Of a stretch of 64,000 nt of DNA, positions 34,910 through 43,955 are shown in pieces (position 1 is the first letter of the stretch; the number at the start of each line of letters is the position of its first letter). Under the pieces are notes generated by a model. That model made no database searches and had not been told where the DNA came from. It saw only the letters and a program-made list of their open reading frames with translations. The DNA comes from Merdimmobilis hominis (GTDB taxonomy: Bacteria; Bacillota; Clostridia; Oscillospirales; Ruminococcaceae). The stretch is taken from NCBI RefSeq assembly GCF_900104615.1, contig NZ_LT629939.1:2457194-2521193 (forward strand), in the 5' to 3' direction. The translations under genes and the position numbers were made by a program.

Positions 34910-36444
34910 ATGTTGTCATCTACGCCCGTTACTCCAGCCACAGCCAGACGGAGCAGTCCATCGAGGGGCAGCTCCAGACCTGCTATGAGTACGCCAGAAA
35001 CAACGGCTACATCGTCATTGGGGAATACATCGACCGCGCCCAGAGCGGCATCAGCGACAGCCGCCTTGAGTTCCAGCGGATGATCTCCGACAGTGACAAG
35101 CACACCTTTGAGGGTGTTCTGGTTTATCAGCTTGACCGCTTTGCCCGCAACCGCTATGACAGCGCCATCAACAAGGCGAAGCTGAAAAAGAACGGTGTCC
35201 GGGTCATCTCCGCTCGGGAGAATATCAGCGATGACGCCAGCGGTATTCTGGTGGAAGGTGTGCTGGAGAGCATGGCCGAATACTACTCGGCGGAACTGTC
35301 CCAAAAGATCCGCCGGGGTATGGACATCAATGCCGAGAAGTGCCTGAGCAACGGCAGCAATCCGGGATTGGGCTACCGGGTGGATGAGGAGCGGCGGTTC
35401 CATGTTGACCCCGAGGGGGCTGCGGTCGTCCGGGAGATTTTTGAACAATATGCCAGCGGAAAGACTGTGACAGAAATCATCCAGTCCCTCAACGCCAGAC
35501 AAATCAAAACCTCTCAGGGAAAAGCGTTCAACAAGAACAGTCTGCACCGCCTGCTGCGGAACCGGCGCTATATCGGTTACTATATCTACAAAGGGGTGAA
35601 GACCCCCAACGGGATGCCCCGGATTTTGGAGGACGAGCTGTTTGAGCGGGTACAGCATATCCTGGACCGCAACAAGAAAGCGCCTGCCCGCACCAGAGGG
35701 CGGGACGAATATCTGCTCACCACCAAGCTGTTCTGCGGCTACTGCCGGGAGATGATGACCGGCTACGGCGGCACCGGGAAGTCCGGCAAGGTATATCACT
35801 ACTATGCCTGCAATAATTTCAAGCGCCGCAAGTGCAAGAAGAAAGTGGTCAGCAAAGAAAAGATCGAGGACCGGGTTGTGCTGGAGTGCCGGAAGCTGCT
35901 GACTGACAGCAACATTGAGCGGATTGCCGCTTCGGTATCGGAAGCCTGCGAAGCCGACCGGGACACCGCCGCCATCAAGCGCATCAAGACCGCCATCCGG
36001 GAAGCGGATACGGCCATCGAAAACCTCTGGAAAGCACTGGAGGCAGGACAGGCGGCTGACATGATTACCCAGCGAATCGAGAAACGCCAGAAAGATAAAG
36101 AGGAGCTGCAAGCGCAGCTGGCCATTGAGATGGGCAAACAGGTCATGCTCAGCGCACCTGATGTCAGGGCGTATCTCTATGCCCTCAAGCATGGCGACAA
36201 GAACGATGAGAATGTCAAGCGGGGCATCATCAATGTTTTCCTCCGGGCGGTCTATCTGTACGACGGGACATTCAACCTGATCCTGAACGGCAGTGACAAG
36301 CCGATTTCCATTGATAACATCCTGCTGGATGAGATTGAGGAGGGGCTGGACGAGGACCTGGCCAACCACAATTTGAGTTCATCGTTGGTTGCAGACGCTC
36401 CACCACTTAAACCCGCATTAGAATGCGGGTTTTTCTTTTTGTAG
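34906..36444 (+). CDS. large serine recombinase (integrase of the element)
   Basis: A 512-residue protein. The resolvase domain has VVIYARYSSHSQTEQSIEGQ with the nucleophilic Ser near residue 10, then LDRFARNRYD. The recombinase domain follows (LGYRVDEERRFHVDPEGAAVVREIF), then a zinc ribbon (CGYCREMMTGYGG..YYACNNFKRRKCKKK, about residues 283-325) and a coiled coil (about 370-415). The last 13 codons lie outside the element, beyond the attR core, and run through a terminator. In the circular form they would be replaced by 20 codons from 24297-24356. It catalyses site-specific integration without needing a long homology. Confidence 0.95.
   Translation: MNVVIYARYSSHSQTEQSIEGQLQTCYEYARNNGYIVIGEYIDRAQSGISDSRLEFQRMISDSDKHTFEGVLVYQLDRFARNRYDSAINKAKLKKNGVRVISARENISDDASGILVEGVLESMAEYYSAELSQKIRRGMDINAEKCLSNGSNPGLGYRVDEERRFHVDPEGAAVVREIFEQYASGKTVTEIIQSLNARQIKTSQGKAFNKNSLHRLLRNRRYIGYYIYKGVKTPNGMPRILEDELFERVQHILDRNKKAPARTRGRDEYLLTTKLFCGYCREMMTGYGGTGKSGKVYHYYACNNFKRRKCKKKVVSKEKIEDRVVLECRKLLTDSNIERIAASVSEACEADRDTAAIKRIKTAIREADTAIENLWKALEAGQAADMITQRIEKRQKDKEELQAQLAIEMGKQVMLSAPDVRAYLYALKHGDKNDENVKRGIINVFLRAVYLYDGTFNLILNGSDKPISIDNILLDEIEEGLDEDLANHNLSSSLVADAPPLKPALECGFFFL
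36398..36405 (+). repeat. right attachment core (attR) inside the recombinase 3' end
   Basis: CTCCACCA encodes part of the A-P-P codons of the recombinase and is identical to the tmRNA 3' end at 24289-24296. Everything after it (TTAAACCCGCATTA..) is read as ancestral chromosome. Confidence 0.75.
36409..36440 (+). terminator. terminator, probably the displaced ssrA terminator
   Basis: AAACCCGCAT (36409-36418) pairs with ATGCGGGTTT (36423-36432), followed by a run of T residues to 36440. It begins 4 nt after the second CTCCACCA, exactly where a tmRNA terminator would be without the element. It now lies within the last codons of the recombinase. Confidence 0.88.
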
Positions 36445-36620
36445 AGTGGTTTGCACCACGGGTTGCACCACACTTTTTCAGAGCTATCGGATGCATTTTT
36501 ATAAAATTTAGGGCGGTGCAGCTTTCTTTTTGTTTGGATAATTTCTGAAAAGATGGCATCCAGATTTTCAGCGGTTTTCGCCATTTCACCCTGCATTTCA
36601 TGGCCGTATACCCAAATGGG

Positions 36621-37619
36621 TTACAGTAGAAGATCGTCGTTGATGCGGGTGTACAAAAGCTCCTTGACCTGGGCATAGTCCTTGGTCTTGGCCAAAATCC
36701 ACATCAACTTGGTCACTGCTGCCTCCACTGTCATGTCATACGCCTGGAGCACATTATACTGGTTCAGCGCTTTAAAGCCCACCTCGTAGATGCTCATGTC
36801 GCTCCCCTCGGAGACCACCTGGGTTGCCACCACCACAATCCTGCCCTTCTGGGTCAAGGTCTCCAGTTTGGAAAGAAAATTTCGCTGATCGGCAAAGGGG
36901 AGGCCGCCTACTCCATAGCTCTCGATGACCACCGCATCGTAGTGGTCACCGATGTAATCCAGAATATCCGGCTCCATGCCGGGGATGAGTTTGAGCAGGA
37001 ACACGCGGGGATTGATGGCGTCGTAAAATCGCACGGGACCCTTTTGTTCCTCCGGGCGGACATAGCGGACAATCCGCCGGTCGTCGATAAAGGCTGCAGA
37101 GGGGAAGTTGATGCTCTCAAAAGCACCGTAGCTTTTGGATTTGGTCTTTTTGGCCCGGGTTCCCACAATAGCTAGGCCGGAGAACACCAGGTACACCCCC
37201 CGCACCCCTTCTTCACAGGCAAAACGGAAGCTGTCCAGCAGGTTTTTGGCTGCGTCGGTGATGGGGTCGCTGATGGGCTTCTGGGCGCCGGTGAGGATGA
37301 TGGGCTTGTCCGCATCCTGGATGAGGTAGGAGAGGGCAGCTGCCGTATAAGCCATGGTGTCGGTCCCATGGGAGAGGACAAACCCATCGTACTGGTCGTA
37401 GTTTTCCCGGATGGTTTTAGCCATTAACAGCCAGTATTCCGGCTGGATATTGGTGCTGTCAATACTCAAAATCTGTACCGCATCCACCTGGCAGATGGCT
37501 GCCACGCCGGGGATGTATTCCAAAAGCTCCTGGCAGTTGGTACCCGGGGAGAGGCCGTTTTCCGTCTGTTTGGAGGCAATGGTGCCGCCGGTGGTGATCA
37601 ATAGGATTTTTTTATTCAT
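36621..37619 (-). CDS. ansA: L-asparaginase
   Basis: A 332-residue protein with the two asparaginase signatures: ITTGGTIASKQ at the N-terminus (catalytic Thr in TGGTI) and DGFVLSHGTDTMAYTAAAL, which holds the second Thr-Asp-Lys site. There is no signal peptide, so it is a cytosolic type I-like enzyme hydrolysing asparagine to aspartate and ammonia. It converges on the integrated element. No partner gene is adjacent. Confidence 0.95.
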   Translation of the reverse strand: MNKKILLITTGGTIASKQTENGLSPGTNCQELLEYIPGVAAICQVDAVQILSIDSTNIQPEYWLLMAKTIRENYDQYDGFVLSHGTDTMAYTAAALSYLIQDADKPIILTGAQKPISDPITDAAKNLLDSFRFACEEGVRGVYLVFSGLAIVGTRAKKTKSKSYGAFESINFPSAAFIDDRRIVRYVRPEEQKGPVRFYDAINPRVFLLKLIPGMEPDILDYIGDHYDAVVIESYGVGGLPFADQRNFLSKLETLTQKGRIVVVATQVVSEGSDMSIYEVGFKALNQYNVLQAYDMTVEAAVTKLMWILAKTKDYAQVKELLYTRINDDLLL

Positions 37620-37847
37620 GAAAGTGCGCTCCTTTTTTACTGTCTATTCCACTTTGAGATGGAAGGGGGAAACCAATTCTCAGTATACGGAAGGGGGCTC
37701 ACGAATTCAACTGGAATTTCCTTTCTGCCGGATTTTTGGACAACTGCGACAGGAAAAGTCTGCCACACCAGGGGAATCTGTGCTACAATACTGGCAGAAG
37801 CCATTCTTGCGGGGAAGTCCAGCTCCCCCGCACCCGGCTAGGCGGTT

Positions 37848-38400
37848 TATCAAGATTGCATTTTACAGCAGGTTTTATGGGGCGCTGCACACCCCCAAAC
37901 CCCCGTGGTCCCTTTCTGACGAGAGAAAGGAACCAAAGCTCGCCGGGGAGACCCCGGTCCCCCTATTTGTGCGCCACAATGGGTGCGCTCGGAAAATCTT
38001 TCTTAAAGGTTTCCCCACCTCGAGCAAAAGATTTTTCCGCTGCCGCGGATTCCCTCGCGGGGCTGCAAGAAGCCCACTTTTCGAAATAACCTCACCTAGG
38101 CCGAGGGGGATTTTTAAAGGGGCACAGCCAACTGGCGTTGGCCGTTCGGGATTTTCCTGTGTCGCTAGGGTTGCATTCCTCCTTAAATGCGCTTTGTGGC
38201 CGCAAGGAAAGCAAAGCTTTCCAGCGTGAGAATTGCAAAGCAATTCTCTGAAGCCCAACGGAGTTGGGCTAGGGCTTTATTTCGAAGAAAAAGCCTTGCT
38301 CGAGGTCGTAGGGGCGAGAGCGCCCTACATAGCCAACGAAAGATGGAATCTTGCCCTGAACTGGGAGTGCGGGGTCTGGAAGCCCCGAGAAGTCAAGATT
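37848..38400 (+). repeat. R1 dispersed repeat, copy G
   Basis: A full-length forward copy between ansA and ispD: GGTTTTATGGGGCGCTGCAC, CCCCGTGGTCCC, CGCCGGGGAGACCCCGGTCCCCC, GCGCCACAATGGGTGCGCTCGG, GATTTTTCCGC..GCGGGGCTGCAAGAAGCCC, GGGGCACAGCCAAC, CTTAAATGCGC, then an AAGATGGAATCTTG module at 38338. One extra segment (about 38200-38260) is inserted relative to copy F. Positions 37620-37847 show no gene. Confidence 0.8.
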
Positions 38401-38467
38401 CCATGGGAACTCCCTGGAGAAAGGGGGGACAACCCCCGTGAAATAAAACAATCGGAGGTATCGGTTT

Positions 38468-39178
38468 ATGCTCTTTCAAAGGAAAAAACAACGGGGAATG
38501 GTCAGCGCCATTGTGGCGGCGGGAGGGAGCTCCCAGCGGATGGGGGAGAACAAGCTCCTGATGGAGCTTTACGGCATCCCGGTGCTGGCCCGCACCCTTT
38601 TGACCTTGGACGGCTGCCGGGAGATTGATGAAATCATCCTGGTCTGCCGGGAGGAGGACATGGGGGATTACCTGGCCCTCACCGAAGATTATTCCATCCA
38701 GAAGATCAAGACTATCGCCGTAGGGGGGAAGACCCGCCAACAGTCGGTGTTTGCAGGGGTTCGGGCCGCCAGTGAAGACGCGGCTTACTATTGCATCCAC
38801 GACGGGGCGCGGCCGCTGGCCTCCCGCCAGGTGATCGCCGGGGTTTTGGAAGCCGCCCAGCGGGAAGGGGCCGCCACTGCCGCCGTCAAGGCGAAAGACA
38901 CCATCAAGATCGCGGGGCCCGATGGGTTCATCCTTTCCACCCCAGACCGGGACAGCCTTTACCTGACACAAACCCCTCAGGTGTTTGAAGCCTCCCTGTA
39001 CCGGGAGGCCATGGAGGCCGCCCTCGCCGCCGGAAAGGAGTACACCGACGACTGCCAATTGGTGGAGGCCATCGGCCGGCGGGTCTACCTGGCGGGAGGG
39101 GATTATGCCAACATCAAACTGACCACGCCGGAGGACCAGATCGTTGCCGAAGCCCTTTTGGAATACGCTGGGGAGTAA
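38468..39178 (+). CDS. ispD: 2-C-methyl-D-erythritol 4-phosphate cytidylyltransferase
   Basis: A 236-residue enzyme of the MEP isoprenoid pathway. The CTP-binding loop VSAIVAAGGSSQRMGENKLL lies at residues 12-31, preceded by an unusually basic start (LFQRKKQRG). GGKTRQQSVFAGV, IHDGARPLASRQ and the TPQVF segment complete the family pattern. CGGAGG lies 9 nt before the ATG. ispF follows after 23 nt, a common pairing. Confidence 0.96.
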   Translation: MLFQRKKQRGMVSAIVAAGGSSQRMGENKLLMELYGIPVLARTLLTLDGCREIDEIILVCREEDMGDYLALTEDYSIQKIKTIAVGGKTRQQSVFAGVRAASEDAAYYCIHDGARPLASRQVIAGVLEAAQREGAATAAVKAKDTIKIAGPDGFILSTPDRDSLYLTQTPQVFEASLYREAMEAALAAGKEYTDDCQLVEAIGRRVYLAGGDYANIKLTTPEDQIVAEALLEYAGE

Positions 39179-39201
39179 CCCTTTGAAAGGAAGCGCATAG
39201 C

Positions 39202-39669
39202 ATGAGAATAGGACACGGATATGACGTACACCGGCTCAAACAAGGCCGGAAATTGATTTTGGGCGGGGTGGAGATCCCCTATGGATGGGGGCTGGACGGC
39301 CACTCCGATGCTGACGTCCTCACCCATGCGGTGATGGACGCCCTCCTGGGGGCGGCAGCCTTGGGGGATATTGGCCAGCATTTCCCCGACACCGACCCCG
39401 CTTATCTGGGGGCGGACAGCATGGCCCTCCTCCGGGAAGTGATCCGCCTGCTGGAGGGGAAAGGATACCGGGTGGGGAACATCGACGCCACCCTTATCGC
39501 CCAAAAGCCCAAGCTCTCCCCCCATCTACCCCAGATGGCGGAGAGGCTTGCCGCAGCCTGCAACATTTCTGCAAATCAGGTCAATGTCAAAGCGACCACC
39601 GAAGAAGGGCTGGGGTTTACCGGATCTTTGGAGGGAATCAGCGCCCACGCGGTCTGCCTCCTGGAATAG
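39202..39669 (+). CDS. ispF: 2-C-methyl-D-erythritol 2,4-cyclodiphosphate synthase
   Basis: A 155-residue trimeric zinc enzyme. The start [12 protein letters not shown] contains the metal-binding Asp and His, and [26 protein letters not shown] carries the third ligand. A C-terminal [12 protein letters not shown] matches the family. It cyclises CDP-ME 2-phosphate in isoprenoid synthesis, directly after the IspD-dependent steps. Confidence 0.97.
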   Translation: MRIGHGYDVHRLKQGRKLILGGVEIPYGWGLDGHSDADVLTHAVMDALLGAAALGDIGQHFPDTDPAYLGADSMALLREVIRLLEGKGYRVGNIDATLIAQKPKLSPHLPQMAERLAAACNISANQVNVKATTEEGLGFTGSLEGISAHAVCLLE

Positions 39670-39741
39670 GCGGATAGGCTGGTTGCTGTCAAACAGCCCC
39701 CTTCCCGCATAGGATGGTAAAAAACAGGAAGGGTGAATAAT

Positions 39742-39960
39742 ATGGGCAAGCCGATGTTAGTGGTGAGCTCCATTACCTATGCCATGAGAGGTCAAAAAAT
39801 CTTGGAAAATCACGGAATTCCATCCAGCATTGAACGGGATATCAAAGCGCTGGCCAAATATGGCTGCGGCTATGGCCTCCGGGTCAGCGTCGGAAGCGAT
39901 CAAACGGCCAAGGATATTTTGACCAAAGGCGGCATCAGGGTATTGGCTGTCATTGATTAA
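39742..39960 (+). CDS. DUF3343-type small protein (putative sulfur/selenium carrier)
   Basis: A 72-residue protein: MLVVSSITYAMRGQKILENHGI, then KYGCGYGLRVSV and GIRVLAVID. The conserved CGYGL cysteine is the family's proposed thiol carrier. AGGAAGGG lies 8 nt before the ATG, preferred over an in-frame GTG 9 nt earlier. A terminator and then a cysteine-desulfurase-family gene follow; the two families often travel together, which supports a sulfur-transfer role. Confidence 0.78.
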   Translation: MGKPMLVVSSITYAMRGQKILENHGIPSSIERDIKALAKYGCGYGLRVSVGSDQTAKDILTKGGIRVLAVID

Positions 39961-39988
39961 CTGCCGAAAGGCTCCTTTTAGTCATAAG

Positions 39989-40027
39989 GGACGTATCAGT
40001 TTTTTGAAATTGATACGTCCTTCTTTT
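39989..40027 (+). terminator. terminator between DUF3343 and the desulfurase gene
   Basis: GGACGTATCA (39989-39998) and TGATACGTCC (40011-40020) form a perfect 10-bp stem followed by TTCTTTT. Confidence 0.82.
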
Positions 40028-40104
40028 ATTCTTTCCGCCGGGCTGCCCGTCCTCAAAAGCAGCTGCCAAGACATACAACACCAAACACAAACAGGAGGGA
40101 TTTC

Positions 40105-41238
40105 ATGGTTTACTTTGATAACGCCGCCACCACCTACCCCAAACCCAATGAGGTCATCAAGGCGGTGAACAACGCTTTTGTACATTATGGGGCCAACCCT
40201 GGCCGCAGCGGCCATAAGCTCTCGGTGGACACCGCCCGCCAGGTCTACGAATGCCGGGAGCTGGTGGCGGATTTCTTCGGCTGCAAAAACCCGGAACAGG
40301 TGGTTTTCACCCAGAACTGCACCCACGCCCTCAACCTGGCCATCAAGGGGATACTTCGGGTGGGGGACCACGCCATCATCTCGGACATTGAGCACAACTC
40401 GGTGCTGCGGCCCATACACACCTTAAAGGAACGGGGAGCCATCGCCTACGACATCGCCCCTATCGATTTAAGCGACGACGTAACGGTGGAAAACTTCCGC
40501 CGCTTGATCAAGCCGAACACCAAGCTGATCGCCGTCTCCCACGGAAGCAATGTGTTTGGCATCCGCTCCCCCATCGAGAAGCTGGCCAAACTGGCCCATG
40601 AAAACGGCTGCTACTTTTTGGTGGACGCCGCCCAGACCGCCGGCGTGGTGGAGATCGACATGGAGAAGACCGGCATTGACTTTCTATGTGCAGCCGGCCA
40701 CAAGAGCCTCTACGGCCCTATGGGAACCGGCATCCTGATCGCAGCAAAAGGGGAGGATTTGTGCACCATTATAGAAGGCGGATCCGGCAGCGCCTCCCTG
40801 GACTACAACCAGCCGGACTTTATGCCCGATAAGCTGGAGAGCGGCACCCTCAACGCCATCGGCATTGTGGGCCTCAAGGCGGGGATCAACTTTGTCAAAT
40901 CCATGGGCATCCCGGCCATCTACAACCATGAGATGAAAATCGCCCGGGAGATTTACTCCCGCATCGCCTGTGAAAAGAACGTACAGCTCTACACCCCTTA
41001 CCCAGTGGATGGGGTCCACCTGCCGGTGATCTCTTTCAACATCATCGGCCGGGCAGGGGAGGAGACCGCCCAGCTCCTGGATGAAAAAGGGTACTGCCTG
41101 CGGGGCGGCTACCACTGCGCTCCCTTGGCCCACAAGAAGTTCGGCACCCTGGATACCGGCGCCGCCCGGATCAGCATTGGGGCGTTCAACAACCTGGCCC
41201 AGGCCGCTGGCCTGGCAAGTGAGATCAAAAAGCTGTAG
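40105..41238 (+). CDS. cysteine desulfurase family PLP-dependent enzyme
   Basis: A 377-residue fold-type I aminotransferase of class V. MVYFDNAATTYPKP at the start, the PLP-Lys in AAGHKSLYGPMGTGIL, the VTQNCTHALNLAI loop and the catalytic-loop Cys in RGGYHCAPLAHK (near residue 340) are present. The family includes SufS/IscS-like enzymes and a separate branch paired with DUF3343. No IscU or SufU is nearby, so the acceptor is probably the upstream small protein (inference). Confidence 0.92.
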   Translation: MVYFDNAATTYPKPNEVIKAVNNAFVHYGANPGRSGHKLSVDTARQVYECRELVADFFGCKNPEQVVFTQNCTHALNLAIKGILRVGDHAIISDIEHNSVLRPIHTLKERGAIAYDIAPIDLSDDVTVENFRRLIKPNTKLIAVSHGSNVFGIRSPIEKLAKLAHENGCYFLVDAAQTAGVVEIDMEKTGIDFLCAAGHKSLYGPMGTGILIAAKGEDLCTIIEGGSGSASLDYNQPDFMPDKLESGTLNAIGIVGLKAGINFVKSMGIPAIYNHEMKIAREIYSRIACEKNVQLYTPYPVDGVHLPVISFNIIGRAGEETAQLLDEKGYCLRGGYHCAPLAHKKFGTLDTGAARISIGAFNNLAQAAGLASEIKKL

Positions 41239-41311
41239 CGGGATGGGTACTGCACCCGGGAAATGGGAAACCGAAAGAAAAAGTTTACCGTTTCCCGGTT
41301 GCAATCAACCG

Positions 41312-41490
41312 CAGTTATGGTACAATAGCTACAGCGGAGCTGTAGCATTCGAAGAATTGCTTGCAGGGCGAAGCCCTTTGCGGCAGGGCCGCACCGGGAT
41401 TTTTCCAGTTTGTGCAGAAGCTATGGTATACCGGCCACAGCGAAGCTGTGCCATTCGAAGAATTGCTTGCAGGGCGATGATTGGGGAAGA
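41312..41490 (+). repeat. R2 repeat, two diverged units before cdaA
   Basis: TATGGTACAATAG, AGCTGTAGCATTCGAAGAATTGCTTGCAGGGCGAAGCCCTTTGCGG with a CAGTTTGTGCAGAAG box, then a second AGCTGTGCCATTCGAAGAATTGCTTGCAGGGCGATGATTGG. The same sequence appears in reverse orientation at 63.1-63.4 kb. The rest of 41239-41648 has no gene. The TACAATAG box may act as the -10 of cdaA. Confidence 0.78.
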
Positions 41491-41648
41491 AGCCTCCGGC
41501 CCATGGTAAAAAAGCAGCCTCCCATCGCGCCCGCCGGGAAGTGGGGGGACTGTGTGCGTTTTTAGAGGGGGTTCCCGGCGGATCCAAAACAAAACTGCAT
41601 CCCGTGCCCGTAAATCGGGGCAGGATGGACAATAGAGGAAGTAGATCA

Positions 41649-42506
41649 ATGAATCTTTGGGAATATGTTCCGAATTTTATCAAAGCGTCCACCCCCATGG
41701 ACTTGGTGGATATTTTGGTGGTGGCCTTCCTTGTATACCAGGGCATCAAACTAGTGCGGGAGACCCGGGCCAACCAGTTGATCAAAGGTTTGGGGGCGCT
41801 GCTCCTTTTGTACTTTGTGGCCAGCCAGCTGAAACTGAAAACCCTCAGCTTTTTGATGGGCAACGTGCTGCAGATCGGTGCGGTTGCCCTTTTGGTGGTG
41901 TTTCAGCCGGAACTCCGGCGGGCGCTGGAACAGGTGGGCCGCACCAAAATCCACGGCCTGAGCCTCTTCGGCGGCCCGTCGGACCAGGAGGATGAACAGT
42001 CCCGGTGGAAGACTGCCATCATGGCCATCTGCGAAGGGTGTGCCTCCCTTTCCCGCCAGAAGGTGGGTGCTCTGATCGTCCTGGAGCGGGAGACCCGCTT
42101 GGGGGAGATCATCAAAACCGGCACCATCGTGGATGCCGCCCCATCGGCGGAACTCTTTGGGAACCTGTTTTTCACCAATTCCCCCCTCCACGATGGAGCG
42201 GTGGTGATGCGGGGCGGCAGGGTGTATGCGGCCGGGTGCTTCTTGCCCCTCTCCCAAAATTATGAGATCAGCCGGGAGATGGGCACCCGCCACCGGGCGG
42301 CCCTTGGCATGAGCGAGAATTCCGATGCAATGGTAGTTGTGGTCTCGGAGGAGACCGGCGTCATCACCGTGGCCCAGAACGGCAGGCTGGAGCGCAACTT
42401 CACCATTGACCGTCTGGAAAAGGTGCTCTGCGATGGGATACTCCGCGATTCTTCTGAGGATTCCTCTCCCCGCAAGCCCATCTTCTGGAAGGTGAAAAAA
42501 TCATGA
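41649..42506 (+). CDS. cdaA: diadenylate cyclase CdaA
   Basis: A 285-residue membrane enzyme making c-di-AMP from two ATP. Three N-terminal membrane segments lie within about residues 15-85. The DAC domain has the DGA motif in SPLHDGAVVMRGG and the RHR motif in [19 protein letters not shown] precedes the ATG; an upstream in-frame extension runs through repeat sequence and lacks a ribosome site. It overlaps cdaR by 4 nt. c-di-AMP controls osmolyte and potassium balance and cell-wall homeostasis. Confidence 0.96.
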   Translation: MNLWEYVPNFIKASTPMDLVDILVVAFLVYQGIKLVRETRANQLIKGLGALLLLYFVASQLKLKTLSFLMGNVLQIGAVALLVVFQPELRRALEQVGRTKIHGLSLFGGPSDQEDEQSRWKTAIMAICEGCASLSRQKVGALIVLERETRLGEIIKTGTIVDAAPSAELFGNLFFTNSPLHDGAVVMRGGRVYAAGCFLPLSQNYEISREMGTRHRAALGMSENSDAMVVVVSEETGVITVAQNGRLERNFTIDRLEKVLCDGILRDSSEDSSPRKPIFWKVKKS

Positions 42507-43768
42507 AATTCAACTTCAAAAACATCAATTTAAAAAAATTGTTTGATAACGACCAGTTTGTCCGCATTTTATCCCTGGTGGTGGCAGTTTTTCTGTGGAT
42601 GTTCACCGTCAACGCGGTGGATTCTGACTCTACCTTGACGGTCCACAATGTCCCAGTGGAGGTTAATGTGGAGGAGAGCGCCCTGGGAAGCATGGGGCTT
42701 GACACCATCAATGGCCGGGATTACAAGGCCAATGTCACCATCCGGGGCGAGCGCAACGTCATCGGCGGGGTGGAGCCGGAGGACATCCAGGTGTACGCAG
42801 TCCTCTCCAACCTATCGGGCCCAGGCAACTACGATATCCGCCTAGAGGCCCGGGACCGCAACGGCATGGGGTTCACCATCAAATCGGTGGAGCCGAACAC
42901 TGTCAAGATGCAGTTTGACCGGCTGGTCACTAAAAAACTGCCGGTGCAGGTGGAACTCACCGGGGTATCCATCCCCGACGGATACCTGCTGGAAAGCGAA
43001 TCGGTCAACCCCAGGGAGGTCACCGTCACCGGGCCGGAAGCGGATATGCTCCGGGTGTACCGGTGCGTAGTCAAGGCCGAGGTAAATCGGGAACTGAGCA
43101 AAACCGAGACCATCCGGACGAAAATCGAGCTCCAGGACCAGGATGGCAAGGTGGTGGAATCCAAGTACATCAACCTGGACACCTCCACGGCGGAGGTCAC
43201 CATCCCGGTGCTGAAAAAGAAGGAAGTGCCGGTGAAGGTGGAATTCCTCAACGTCCCGCCGGAGTTCCCCTTGGATGAACTGCAATACACCTATTCCCAG
43301 GAGACCATTGAGATCGCCGGGCCCGAGGAGGACATCGACAATCTGTCGGAAATCCACCTGGGGTACATCGATATGAAGGAGCTGGGGGAATCGGGGGCGT
43401 ATCCCTTTGATGTGGAGCTGCCCTCCGGGTTCATCAATGTGGAGAACATCGAGACGGTGGTGGTGGAGTTTGAGGACCACAACCTGACCACCAAGAACTT
43501 TATCATCCGCAACATCACCGTGATCAACGAACCGGTCAACTACGATATCACCGTCGCCACCCGCAGCATCAGCGGGGTGAAGATGGTGGGCCGCAAGAGC
43601 GTCCTCGGCTCCATGTCCGCCCAGGACATTGTGGCGGAGATCGACGTCTCCGACCGGGAGATCACCAGCGGGCAGATCAAAGTCCCAGTGCGCATCTACG
43701 CCCCCACCAAAGGGCTTGTCTGGGCCAGCGGAAGCTACGAGGCGATCATCACCATCAAAGAAAAATAA
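42503..43768 (+). CDS. cdaR: CdaA regulatory protein CdaR (YbbR)
   Basis: A 421-residue extracellular protein with one membrane anchor (VRILSLVVAVFLWMFTVNAV, about residues 20-39) followed by four YbbR-type beta-domains of about 85 residues. The repeated VEVELTGV..DG, VTVTGPE, VPVKVEFLNVP and ITIAGPEE strings mark them. It starts inside the cdaA stop (ATGA), so the pair is translationally coupled, as in Firmicutes cdaA-cdaR operons. glmM, the usual third gene, is not present. Confidence 0.95.
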   Translation: MKFNFKNINLKKLFDNDQFVRILSLVVAVFLWMFTVNAVDSDSTLTVHNVPVEVNVEESALGSMGLDTINGRDYKANVTIRGERNVIGGVEPEDIQVYAVLSNLSGPGNYDIRLEARDRNGMGFTIKSVEPNTVKMQFDRLVTKKLPVQVELTGVSIPDGYLLESESVNPREVTVTGPEADMLRVYRCVVKAEVNRELSKTETIRTKIELQDQDGKVVESKYINLDTSTAEVTIPVLKKKEVPVKVEFLNVPPEFPLDELQYTYSQETIEIAGPEEDIDNLSEIHLGYIDMKELGESGAYPFDVELPSGFINVENIETVVVEFEDHNLTTKNFIIRNITVINEPVNYDITVATRSISGVKMVGRKSVLGSMSAQDIVAEIDVSDREITSGQIKVPVRIYAPTKGLVWASGSYEAIITIKEK

Positions 43769-43775
43769 ACATCCG

Positions 43776-43810
43776 CGAGCCTGTCAGAACAATTTTGGCA
43801 GGCTCGTCCT
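43776..43810 (+). terminator. weak terminator after cdaR
   Basis: CGAGCCTG (43776-43783) pairs with CAGGCTCG (43799-43806) with an inner TC/GG extension, followed by TCCTTG, a short T run. Confidence 0.6.
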
Positions 43811-43955
43811 TGTATGTGGGGGGATGGCGGCTCCGCCCGCTTTGCCCAGCCCTTAAACGGGCGGAATCATCTTATCATTTCTCGGCTTCGCGTGATAAGA
43901 TCCCTACCCTTACCTCAATATGTGCCGGCGCGGAGCGGCGGAATGGATGATTGGT

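Larger units (their letters stand above)
24297..36405. mobile_element. 12.1-kb tmRNA-integrated element with type I restriction operon and serine recombinase
   Basis: The region differs from its flanks: it has AT-rich stretches, a restriction operon, decayed replication/ICE-like genes, three XRE regulators and a large serine recombinase at its right end. It is bracketed by CTCCACCA repeats, and the right repeat is followed at once by a terminator expected for ssrA. No relaxase, coupling protein or conjugation genes are present, so it is an integrative island, probably mobilised in trans or immobile. Boundaries are inference from these repeats. Confidence 0.8.

Noticed and set aside
24297..36405. 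Prophage
   Set aside because: No capsid, tail, terminase or lysis genes are present; the content is restriction genes, a serine recombinase and plasmid/ICE remnants.
36252..36596. 114-aa frame opposite the recombinase end, suggesting a disrupted host gene
   Set aside because: Most of it is antisense to the recombinase; the part outside is too short and matches no family. The integration into tmRNA explains the boundary better.
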